Part shown: piece by piece, positions 15,341 through 22,149 of the stretch
Position numbering within the stretch: the stretch's first letter is position 1
How the letters are laid out: each line of letters opens with the position of its first letter
NCBI GenBank assembly: GCA_000433255.1
Contig: HF998239.1
Location: 1-35,168, forward strand
Source of the DNA: Coprobacillus sp. CAG:605
Lineage (GTDB): Bacteria > Bacillota_I > Bacilli_A > RF39 > UBA660
Length of the DNA: 35,168 nt
Direction of reading: 5' to 3'
Notes under the pieces: generated by a model
Told to the model about the DNA's origin: nothing
The model's database searches: none
What the model saw: the letters and a program-made list of their open reading frames with translations, nothing else
Made by a program: the position numbers and the translations under genes

Positions 15341-15871
15341 TTATTTCCTCCTTAGGCTTCTTACAGCCTCTTTGTGTGTGGCATAGCCAACATCTAATTC
15401 AGTCTCATCATCATAATATTCTTTTTTTACCGAACCAATTTTTTCTTTATTTAAATTACTTAAATAGCAATAACCATCAAAGTTATTTTTAGTTAATGGT
15501 ATAAATTCTTCAGTCTTAGGATTTAAGTATTGGAATTTAGTGTTTAACCAAGTAATTTTGCCATCTTTGCAAACAACAGCAAGCCCTAGAGCATTGAAGT
15601 CCGTAGCAAAGTCAAAGCGAAGATTAGATATTTTATATTTACCATATTCTTTGTAGACATAAGTATAATAACCATTACTTAGTTTTACTAATCGATAGCC
15701 AAATTTAGCAACACTAGAAAAGTCAATAACTTCTGGTTTAATTAATGTATTTGGTTCAACAACTTTGTGCAACGTTCTAAAGTCTTCGTTATGAGTTATA
15801 ATGTAATGATAAACATTTAAAGCCCTACGATATTCGATAGATTCAATTTCATTTAAATTAACATAAAACAT
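15341..15871 (-). CDS. WG-repeat-like protein, paralogue 2
   Basis: 176 residues, first gene of the three-gene operon. It has the same core as the downstream paralogue: KLSNGYYTYVYKEYGKYKI, then FDFATDFNALGLAVVCKDGKITWLNTKFQYL. The N-terminus (MFYVNLNEIESIEYRRALNV) and C-terminus (ATHKEAVRSLRRK) are its own. No membrane segment, likely cytoplasmic. Its stop lies two bases before the next start, indicating co-translation. Function unknown. Confidence 0.7.
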   Translation of the reverse strand: MFYVNLNEIESIEYRRALNVYHYIITHNEDFRTLHKVVEPNTLIKPEVIDFSSVAKFGYRLVKLSNGYYTYVYKEYGKYKISNLRFDFATDFNALGLAVVCKDGKITWLNTKFQYLNPKTEEFIPLTKNNFDGYCYLSNLNKEKIGSVKKEYYDDETELDVGYATHKEAVRSLRRK

Positions 15872-15893
15872 ATTACCACCCCTGTGTCCAAGT

Positions 15894-15922
15894 ATCTTAT
15901 CATATTATTTTATAAAATGCAA
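15894..15922 (-). promoter_or_regulatory. Promoter of the WG/pentapeptide operon
   Basis: On the minus strand TTGCAT (15922-15917), a 17-base spacer and TAAGAT (15899-15894) with TGA before it. Leader about 15 bases to the ATG at 15871. Confidence 0.7.
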
Positions 15923-15937
15923 ACATTTTTTCATAAT

Positions 15938-15966
15938 AAAAGCCCTTCTTATTCTTTAGAAGAGCT
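15938..15966 (-). terminator. Terminator of uvrC
   Basis: A 9-bp stem AGCTCTTCT / AGAAGGGCT (one G-U pair) with an 8-base loop, overlapping the uvrC stop, followed by the short tail TTTATT on the minus strand. Confidence 0.65.
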
Positions 15967-17742
15967 ATTTTTATCAGCAAGATAATTTTCTAAGTATTTA
16001 TGAAGATTTTGAGCAACATTGGTAGGAAGGATGGTTTCTAACTCGGTAATATCAGCTTCCGCCATTTTTTTAACACTGCCAAATTTTTTAATTAATTCTT
16101 TTCTTCTTACGGCCCCTATTCCTTCGATATTATCTAGGATACTTTGAATAGAGCCTTTAGATCTTATCTCACGGTGGTAATTAATGGTGAAACGGTGAAC
16201 CTCATCTTGCATACGGGTTAGATAATGGAAGACATTACTGGTTGGATCAAGTTCTATAATACTTAAATCTTCGTTAACTAATAAGTTAGTACGATGGTGG
16301 TCGTCCTTTTTAAGACCCACTATTTTTACATTAAGATTTAGTTGACTTTTAATTTCTAAAGCGGCACGGATTTGGTTTTCACCGCCATCAACAATAATTA
16401 AATCAGGCATTTTGGTTTTATCGACTAAAGCCTTATAGTACCTACGATACAAAACTTCTTGCATAGTATGATAATCATCATTAACATCGATACTTACTTT
16501 ATACTTACGATATTCACTTTTTTTAGGATGACCTAAAACAAAGACCACCATTCCCGAAACAGCATATTCACCAAAGAGATTACTATTATCGAAGATATCG
16601 ATACGATTGATAGTGGGCATATGAAGTAACTTTGATAGTTCTTCGTTAGCGTTAGTTGTTCTTTCTTCGTCTTTCGCGATTAGTTTAAATTTGTTTTCAA
16701 AACTTATTTTAGCGTTCATGGTAGCCATTTTGAGTAATTCTTTTTTAACCCCTTTTTCGGGAACAACAAATTTGGTATCAACCATTTTAGAAAGTAATTC
16801 TATGTTAAAGTCTTTACTTAGAATAATTTCTTTAGGTATCTCATGACGAGTATAAAAGTTAGCAATAAATACTTCTAATTCTTCTAAAGTTTCGGTGATA
16901 TTAAAGATTTCATTTTTATTTCCTACTAGTTTGCCATTACGTACGAAGAAGATATTGATTGAAGCGTAGGCATCTTTAATGTAGTAACCAATGACATCAC
17001 GATTGACGAGGTCATGAAGTTCGACACTTTGTTTTTCAGTAATATAGTTAATGTATTCCAATTCTTGCTTTAGTTCTAGGGCACTTTCAAAGTTTAGATT
17101 AGCACTGTAGGTATTAATTTTTTCTAAGATTTTGTCTTTTAAAATTTTGTCGTTACCTCTTAGGAAGGAAAGAATTTCACCTTCCATTTGATTTACTTTT
17201 TCTTGGTTGAGGGCTTTGGAACAATAACCTAGGCATTCACCAATATGGTAGTAAAGGCAGACTTCTTTGGGGCTACCTTCACATTTTTTTAAAGGATACA
17301 AACGATTAAGTAAGTTAACTATTCTACGGGCGGCATAGGCGTTAGGGTATGGCCCAAATAACTGACGATTACTTTGTTTTTTTATGGTTAGATAACGGGA
17401 TATTTTTAATCTAGGATAAGGTTTAGAAATGTATTCGATGTAGGGATAACTTTTGTCGTCTCTAAGCATGATGTTATACTTGGGGTCATATTTTTTGATT
17501 AGGTTTATCTCGATTAGGAAGGCTTCGGTTTCGCTGGTTGCAACAATGTAAGTAAAGTCTCTAATGTCATTAACAAGTTTTTTGGTTTTACCTGTTTGTT
17601 CGCGATTGAAGTATGAAGAGACTCGGCGGTGTAAGTTTTTGGCTTTGCCGACGTAGATAATGGTGCCGAACTCATCTAGCATTTGATATGAGCCTGGAAG
17701 GTTTGGGACAAGGGCTAATTTTTCTTTGATTATTGGTAACAT
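15949..17742 (-). CDS. uvrC: UvrABC excinuclease subunit C
   Basis: Makes the dual incisions of nucleotide excision repair. 597 residues, full length for the family. The N-terminal GIY-YIG nuclease domain starts PNLPGSYQMLDEFGTIIYVGKA; here the GIY motif reads GSY, a common variant. A Cys cluster (CEGSPKEVCLYYHIGEC LGYC, split here) follows, then a UVR motif for UvrB binding (ALELKQELEYI), the RNase H-like second nuclease with DIFDNSNLFG and LIIVDGGENQI, and a C-terminal helix-hairpin-helix pair (NIEGIGAVRRKELIKKFG). AAGGAAG precedes the ATG. Single gene, divergent from the yigZ-like gene. Confidence 0.96.
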   Translation of the reverse strand: MLPIIKEKLALVPNLPGSYQMLDEFGTIIYVGKAKNLHRRVSSYFNREQTGKTKKLVNDIRDFTYIVATSETEAFLIEINLIKKYDPKYNIMLRDDKSYPYIEYISKPYPRLKISRYLTIKKQSNRQLFGPYPNAYAARRIVNLLNRLYPLKKCEGSPKEVCLYYHIGECLGYCSKALNQEKVNQMEGEILSFLRGNDKILKDKILEKINTYSANLNFESALELKQELEYINYITEKQSVELHDLVNRDVIGYYIKDAYASINIFFVRNGKLVGNKNEIFNITETLEELEVFIANFYTRHEIPKEIILSKDFNIELLSKMVDTKFVVPEKGVKKELLKMATMNAKISFENKFKLIAKDEERTTNANEELSKLLHMPTINRIDIFDNSNLFGEYAVSGMVVFVLGHPKKSEYRKYKVSIDVNDDYHTMQEVLYRRYYKALVDKTKMPDLIIVDGGENQIRAALEIKSQLNLNVKIVGLKKDDHHRTNLLVNEDLSIIELDPTSNVFHYLTRMQDEVHRFTINYHREIRSKGSIQSILDNIEGIGAVRRKELIKKFGSVKKMAEADITELETILPTNVAQNLHKYLENYLADKNSSSKE

Positions 17743-17794
17743 AGTATTCTTCCTTTCCTTATAATATATAATTATAGTTTATTTTACCCAAATT

Positions 17795-17803
17795 TGCTAT
17801 AAT
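17795..17803 (+). promoter_or_regulatory. Extended -10 promoter of the YigZ-like gene
   Basis: TGCTATAAT with consensus TATAAT at 17798-17803 and no clear -35; start point near 17810, right before GAGGTGG and the ATG at 17821. Confidence 0.6.
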
Positions 17804-17820
17804 AATTTAGAGGTGGCGTT

Positions 17821-18171
17821 ATGCTTATTAATTCAGTGGAAATTGTCGTTAAGAAATCACGCTTTATTGGACTTTTATATGAAGTTCATTCAATTGATGA
17901 GGTTAAAGAAATTTTAGAGGGTTTAAAGAAGGAACATAAAAAAGCAAGGCATATGCCTTATGCATATAAGGTTTCTAATATGGCTAAGAAAAGCGACGAT
18001 AAGGAACCTAGTGGAACTGCAGGAAGTCCAATTTATAATATTTTAGAACGTAAGAATATGGATAATTGTTTGGTTGTAGTTATTAGGTATTTTGGCGGTA
18101 TAAAGCTTGGCGCTGGGGGTCTTATAAGAGCATATGGTGCCACGGCTAATGAGGTAACAAAAAATTACTAA
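17821..18171 (+). CDS. YigZ/IMPACT family protein, N-terminal domain only
   Basis: 116 residues. It carries the conserved UPF0029/Impact N-terminal domain: VKKSRFIG at the start, then KKARHMPYAYKV, DDKEPSGTAGSPI, and VVVIRYFGGIKLGAGGLIRAYG. Family members such as E. coli YigZ are about 205 residues because of a second, EF-G-like domain (DUF1949); here the protein stops just after the first domain with a clean terminator over the stop, so it is a one-domain form rather than a window edge effect. Whether this is a natural short form or an old truncation is not clear. Biochemical role of the family is uncertain. Confidence 0.88.
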   Translation: MLINSVEIVVKKSRFIGLLYEVHSIDEVKEILEGLKKEHKKARHMPYAYKVSNMAKKSDDKEPSGTAGSPIYNILERKNMDNCLVVVIRYFGGIKLGAGGLIRAYGATANEVTKNY

Positions 18172-18188
18172 AGTACTTAGTAATTTTT
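18160..18188. terminator. Two-way terminator between the YigZ-like and small membrane genes
   Basis: A perfect 12-bp stem AAAAATTACTAA / TTAGTAATTTTT with a 5-base loop. The A run and T run serve transcripts from both sides; it overlaps both stop codons. Confidence 0.85.
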
Positions 18189-18371
18189 AGAAAATATTAT
18201 GGTTTTAAGTTCCATTAGTAAGAATATTCCACAGAAGATAGTAATACTTAAAAAGAAGTACTTACCATCAAATTTAGGATAGTTAATAAATACCATGGAA
18301 GTTGCCATAATTAGGTATGCTAAAACAGCAATGACGTAGTCTAAAAAGAGACTATTTTTTTTATTATTCAT
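18177..18371 (-). CDS. Small two-helix membrane protein, unknown
   Basis: 64 residues: a short basic N-terminus (MNNKKNS), two hydrophobic helices (about 10-29 and 38-54) and a Lys-rich tail. No family recognised. It is a real unit in expression terms: a perfect consensus promoter, a GGGGG ribosome site and a strong terminator. The leader folds into a hairpin that holds the ribosome site in its loop and ends at the ATG (see separate entry). Positive ends with a short loop suggest both termini in the cytoplasm. Function unknown. Confidence 0.7.
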   Translation of the reverse strand: MNNKKNSLFLDYVIAVLAYLIMATSMVFINYPKFDGKYFFLSITIFCGIFLLMELKTIIFSKNY

Positions 18372-18394
18372 GTAACCAAATCCCCCTTGGTTAC
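18372..18394 (-). promoter_or_regulatory. Leader hairpin with the ribosome site in its loop
   Basis: Minus strand: GTAACCAA, loop GGGGGAT, TTGGTTAC, then ATG. A perfect 8-bp stem whose last base abuts the start codon; from the promoter position the transcript should begin within one to three bases of the stem. The ribosome site is the loop itself. Confidence 0.7.
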
Positions 18395-18398
18395 CTAG

Positions 18399-18427
18399 AT
18401 TATAGCATAAAGGTTATTAATTGTCAA
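18399..18427 (-). promoter_or_regulatory. Perfect consensus promoter of the small membrane gene
   Basis: Minus strand TTGACA (18427-18422), exactly 17 bases, TATAAT (18404-18399), with TGC before the -10. The best sigma-A-type promoter in the window. Confidence 0.88.
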
Positions 18428-18460
18428 ATTTGATATGGAATGTCCTTGATACTAAGTAGT

Positions 18461-19732
18461 CTAATTGATTTTTCCAGTAACTTCACTACTACTAGCATTA
18501 GTAATTTTAACATTATAAAATTCGTTTGTTGGTACTTCACCTTTAATAACTACTTTTAAATAATTAGAAGTATGACCGATTGAACAGCTATCTTTATATT
18601 CTTCAACTAAGACATCCATATTACGTCCAACGAATTTTTGATTATATGTCTCTTCTAACTCATTAGATAGTTCAATAAGCTTACGAGCTCTATCTTTCTT
18701 AGTTTTATTATCTAACTGATTAGGCATGCTAGCGGCTTTAGTCCCTTCTCTTTTAGAATATGGGAAAACGTGAATTTTGGCATATTGCATTTTTTTACAG
18801 AAATCAAGACATTCGTTAAAATCACTTTCGGTTTCACCGGGGAACCCAACAATGACATCGGTTGTAATACTTATTTCGGGTCTTATAGCTCTAATTTGGT
18901 TAATGATAGACTCATATCTTGATTTATCGTACTTACGGTTCATTAGTTTTAGAATTTTTTCACTACCTGATTGAAGAGGAATATGTAGATGATCACAAAG
19001 GATTGGATTATTCTTTAAAAGTTCCATAAATTTATCGTTTAATTCTGTAATTTCGATGGAAGATAGTCTTATTCTTTTTAAGCCTGGAATAGTACTCATT
19101 TTATTAATTAAATCAACTAAGTCAAAGTCATACCCTACCCCATATGATCCGGTATGAATACCAGTTAGAACGATTTCTTTATGATTATTAGCAACTAACT
19201 CTTGGGCTTCTTTTAAAGCTACGTTAATATCTTTACTTCTAATATTGCCACGGACGTAGGGAATAATACAGTAAGAGCAATAGTTGTTGCAACCATCTTG
19301 AATCTTGATAAACCCTCTAGTATGGGAGGTAAATTTATCTACTTCCATATCTTCAAAAGGTAACTTACGGGTATCGTAAAACTTAGTTATTGGCTTATGG
19401 TTATTTTGATATTCCCCAATTAAAGAGACAATATTACTTTTATCTTTGTTACCGATTAAGATATCGATACCTAAGTCTTCTAGTTCTAAACGATGATTTT
19501 CAGCAGAACAGCCACAAACGACAAGGATACTTTGTGGGTTTTCTTTCTTCTCTCTTCTAATCATTTTCCTTGATTTAACATCGGCCATATTGGTTACTGA
19601 ACAGGTGTTGATTATTACGATATCACTATTATCGATAGTTTCTTTAAAACCAGCTTGTAAGAGTTTTTCTTTCATTACTTCGCTTTCATAAATATTTACT
19701 TTACAACCCAGTGTTATTATTTTAAATGTCAT
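18461..19732 (-). CDS. mtaB: tRNA t6A37 methylthiotransferase MtaB
   Basis: Radical SAM enzyme that adds a methylthio group to t6A at position 37 of tRNA. 423 residues from the ATG at 19732 (GAGGTAAT site). The N-terminal MTTase domain starts MTFKIITLGCKVN with cluster cysteines Cys10, the NTCSVTN Cys and the VCGCSAE Cys. The radical SAM motif CNNYCSYCIIP lies around residue 145-155, and a C-terminal TRAM domain follows the KFVGRNMDVLVEE stretch. GCKVNIYES separates MtaB from MiaB (GCQMN). The upstream gene ends in a terminator inside the gap, so expression may rely on read-through or a promoter not seen. MiaA, which acts on A37 of other tRNAs, is also in the window. Confidence 0.93.
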   Translation of the reverse strand: MTFKIITLGCKVNIYESEVMKEKLLQAGFKETIDNSDIVIINTCSVTNMADVKSRKMIRREKKENPQSILVVCGCSAENHRLELEDLGIDILIGNKDKSNIVSLIGEYQNNHKPITKFYDTRKLPFEDMEVDKFTSHTRGFIKIQDGCNNYCSYCIIPYVRGNIRSKDINVALKEAQELVANNHKEIVLTGIHTGSYGVGYDFDLVDLINKMSTIPGLKRIRLSSIEITELNDKFMELLKNNPILCDHLHIPLQSGSEKILKLMNRKYDKSRYESIINQIRAIRPEISITTDVIVGFPGETESDFNECLDFCKKMQYAKIHVFPYSKREGTKAASMPNQLDNKTKKDRARKLIELSNELEETYNQKFVGRNMDVLVEEYKDSCSIGHTSNYLKVVIKGEVPTNEFYNVKITNASSSEVTGKIN

Positions 19733-19751
19733 ATTATTACCTCTTTCTTTC

Positions 19752-19777
19752 CAAAACAAAAAGCACTTATGTGCTTT
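19752..19777 (-). terminator. Terminator between the acidic membrane gene and mtaB
   Basis: Minus strand AAAGCAC, loop ATAA, GTGCTTT followed by TTGTTTT. The 7-bp stem overlaps the upstream stop. It stands 20 bases before the mtaB start in the same direction. Confidence 0.75.
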
Positions 19778-20318
19778 AGTCTAACATACTTTCTAACTTT
19801 TTTAAAGTCCTTAAGAAGTCTTCTTCTTTTTCGTAACTAATTAGGACTGGTTTATTTTCTTTTTCAACAGTGTATTCCGTAGGATGGGTAATTGGTTTTG
19901 GTTCCATGGTATCAACTAGGTTATTGATATCAATAGCTTTTACTGTTAGACCATCCATGTCATGTTCTTCCTTATAATTGATAACGGGAATACTTTGAGT
20001 ATTTATTAGTTCGTCATAACTAATGATAGCTTTCTTTTCTTGTTCTTCTTCATACTTAGTTAGATTTATAGCTTTAGGTTCTTCTTTGGCACTTTCTAAC
20101 TCTTTAGTTAAAGATACTAAGTCTAAGTCTTTGATTTCGCTATTATTTTCTAATTTTAAATCTAACTTAGAAGTTTCTTTGTCGTCATCACTAGTTTTTA
20201 AGATATATAATAATACGACTACTAAGATTAATAAAGTTATTACCGCTGTAAAGAAAACGACATCAACAAAATTTAATGTACCTAAGAAACTTATTAAATC
20301 ATTAATCATATTTTTCAT
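19776..20318 (-). CDS. Single-pass membrane protein with long acidic tail, unknown
   Basis: 180 residues. One strong hydrophobic helix (about 18-41, FVDVVFFTAVITLLILVVVL...) is followed by a charged, Glu/Asp/Lys-rich tail of about 140 residues with no obvious fold until the end, where EEDFLRTLKKLESMLD forms a short amphipathic helix. There is no signal-peptidase site, so the tail is probably cytoplasmic. GGTGTGGTGAT precedes the ATG and TGATACAAT just upstream looks like an extended -10. The layout is that of a small adaptor, but no family is recognised. Confidence 0.7.
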   Translation of the reverse strand: MKNMINDLISFLGTLNFVDVVFFTAVITLLILVVVLLYILKTSDDDKETSKLDLKLENNSEIKDLDLVSLTKELESAKEEPKAINLTKYEEEQEKKAIISYDELINTQSIPVINYKEEHDMDGLTVKAIDINNLVDTMEPKPITHPTEYTVEKENKPVLISYEKEEDFLRTLKKLESMLD

Positions 20319-20401
20319 ATTATCACCACACCTTTATTGTATCATATAATTTTCTTAAAAATATTTTTTCTATGTTTTTATGTGAAGTTTGACATTTTAT
20401 T

Positions 20402-21220
20402 TTACAAATTATAATTTTTAGTTTTTTCAACGACACGTAGTAGTTCATCTTTACTAAATGGTTTGACTAACATATCGACTATATTATATGTGAAAGCTTT
20501 ATTAATCATATCTTTGGAGTCTTCGCCGGTTATTATGGATGTTGGAACTTGGATATTTTTTGTTTTTAGGTATTCTAGGACTTCAAAGCCACCGACATTA
20601 GGCATATTAAGATCAAGAAGTAAGGCCTCAACGTTGTATCTATTAGCATCAATTAAATCAATGGTTTGTTTACCGTCTTGGGTTAGCACTACTTTGTAGG
20701 TTGGTTCAAGGATGCGAGCAGCAAAGTTACCAATTAGGGGTGAGTCATCCGCAATTAAAATAACACTTTCTTTAGGTATATTGATTGTTGGAGTTGATAC
20801 AGCAGGTTTTGGCATATCAGAATCTTGAGTAGGAGTTTTAGTATCACTACCCGCTTTTTCACCAGCTAAATATCTTTTAACGATATCTGTCATACCATCA
20901 ACAGTTTTTAATAAATGGTCATAGTCGCTTTCAATAAAATGTTGGTTTTGCTCTTTACCGGCCATTTCATGTTTTAGACAAACCTCTGCCACTTTGGTAA
21001 AACCTAGGTATCTAGCATCACTTTTGATGGAATGAGCAAATATGGCATAGTCAGCCCAGTTAGCTAGATTTTTAAACTTAGCTAAGTTACTCTTCTTTTC
21101 ATCAATACCATTTAAGTAATCTTGAAATGTTTCGTTATAGATTTCCATATCACCAAATAATTCTAAGGATTTATCAACATCTACTCCATTTTGTTTTAAA
21201 AAATTAACATCTAAATTCAT
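20402..21220 (-). CDS. Hpt-receiver fusion signalling protein
   Basis: 272 residues. The N-terminal ~120 residues form a histidine phosphotransfer domain: FAHSIKSDARYLG with the likely phospho-accepting His63. A Pro/Thr/Ser linker (121-150) leads to a receiver domain: VILIADDSP (Asp158, Asp159), LLLDLNMP (phospho-acceptor Asp203), ITGED (Thr231) and VKPF (Lys253). All receiver residues are present. No DNA-binding output domain and no histidine kinase nearby, so the partner must be elsewhere. A phosphorelay hub or a one-protein phosphate sink are both possible. GAGGTG site before the ATG; single gene. Confidence 0.85.
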   Translation of the reverse strand: MNLDVNFLKQNGVDVDKSLELFGDMEIYNETFQDYLNGIDEKKSNLAKFKNLANWADYAIFAHSIKSDARYLGFTKVAEVCLKHEMAGKEQNQHFIESDYDHLLKTVDGMTDIVKRYLAGEKAGSDTKTPTQDSDMPKPAVSTPTINIPKESVILIADDSPLIGNFAARILEPTYKVVLTQDGKQTIDLIDANRYNVEALLLDLNMPNVGGFEVLEYLKTKNIQVPTSIITGEDSKDMINKAFTYNIVDMLVKPFSKDELLRVVEKTKNYNL

Positions 21221-21243
21221 ATAGCACCTCTATCATTACTTTG

Positions 21244-21252
21244 ATTATAGCA
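21244..21252 (-). promoter_or_regulatory. Extended -10 promoter of the Hpt-receiver gene
   Basis: Minus strand TGCTATAAT, with consensus TATAAT at 21249-21244; the only -35-like TTGTAT lies 19 bases upstream. Confidence 0.6.
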
Positions 21253-21288
21253 TATTTTTTTAATATTTATACAATAATACTTTATTTT

Positions 21289-22140
21289 TTAGCAATTTTC
21301 GATATAATTTTCTACTTCTTTAATAGTCTTAGAAAAATCTTCATAGTTAGTATCAAACCATTTAACATCTAGTTGATGATTAAAGAAAGTGTATTGGCGT
21401 TTGGCGTAATGACGAGAGTTTTTTTTGATTAGATCTTTAGCTTCTTCTAAAGTTATTTTATTATCAAAGTATTGATATAGTTCTTTATAACCAATGCCAG
21501 TTTCTAGAGCTTTGCTATGGATGCCTTGGTCGTAGAATGATTTAACCTCGGTAAGAAGGCCACTTTGAAACATAACATCTACTCTTTTATTTATCTTATC
21601 ATAAAGGATATCACGAGATGTGGTTAGACCAATGATTTTGAAGTCATATAAAGGTTTTGGTTCGACGTATTCTTGAACTTTTTTATTAAGGAATCTTACT
21701 AAGCGTTTACGATTATTAGGGTGAATATTCATATTTTTATCCTTAGCCAAGGCTAAGTTATAGAGTTCTTCATTAGTTAGATTATCATAAGAGTTAGTAG
21801 TAGTTTCTTCGTAAAAGCGATAATCATACAAAGCACTTTTTAAATAAAGGCCTGTGCCTCCAACAAAGATTATGTTACGTCCTTGGTATTTTTCTAAAAG
21901 TTTTCGAGCATCTTTTTGGTAATCATAGACTGTATAGTTTTGAGTTACGGGAACAAAGCCTAAAAGTTCGTGGGGAATACCTTCTTGCTCTTCTAATGTT
22001 GCTTTAGCTGTACCTATATCTAGACCTTGATATACTTGCATCGCATCACAGTTAATGATAATGGCATTGTACTTTTTGGCTAATTCGATAGATAATTTGG
22101 TTTTGCCAACAGCGGTTGGCCCGATTATTGCTAAAATCAT
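21289..22140 (-). CDS. miaA: tRNA dimethylallyltransferase
   Basis: Adds the dimethylallyl group to A37 of tRNAs reading UNN codons. 283 residues, a little short (usual 300-315). The P-loop GPTAVGKT is at 7-14, then NCDAMQVYQGLDIGTAK (the DSMQ loop reads DAMQ), VGGTGLYLKSALYDY, and the C-terminal GIGYKELYQYFDNKITLEEAKDLIKKNSRHYAKRQYTFF, which holds the catalytic and tRNA-binding residues. It starts 9 bases after the mutL stop with GGAGG between them; last gene of the yqeG-yqeH-mutL-miaA operon, where the mutL-miaA order is common in bacteria. Confidence 0.95.
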   Translation of the reverse strand: MILAIIGPTAVGKTKLSIELAKKYNAIIINCDAMQVYQGLDIGTAKATLEEQEGIPHELLGFVPVTQNYTVYDYQKDARKLLEKYQGRNIIFVGGTGLYLKSALYDYRFYEETTTNSYDNLTNEELYNLALAKDKNMNIHPNNRKRLVRFLNKKVQEYVEPKPLYDFKIIGLTTSRDILYDKINKRVDVMFQSGLLTEVKSFYDQGIHSKALETGIGYKELYQYFDNKITLEEAKDLIKKNSRHYAKRQYTFFNHQLDVKWFDTNYEDFSKTIKEVENYIENC

Positions 22141-22149
22141 AAAGTCCTC

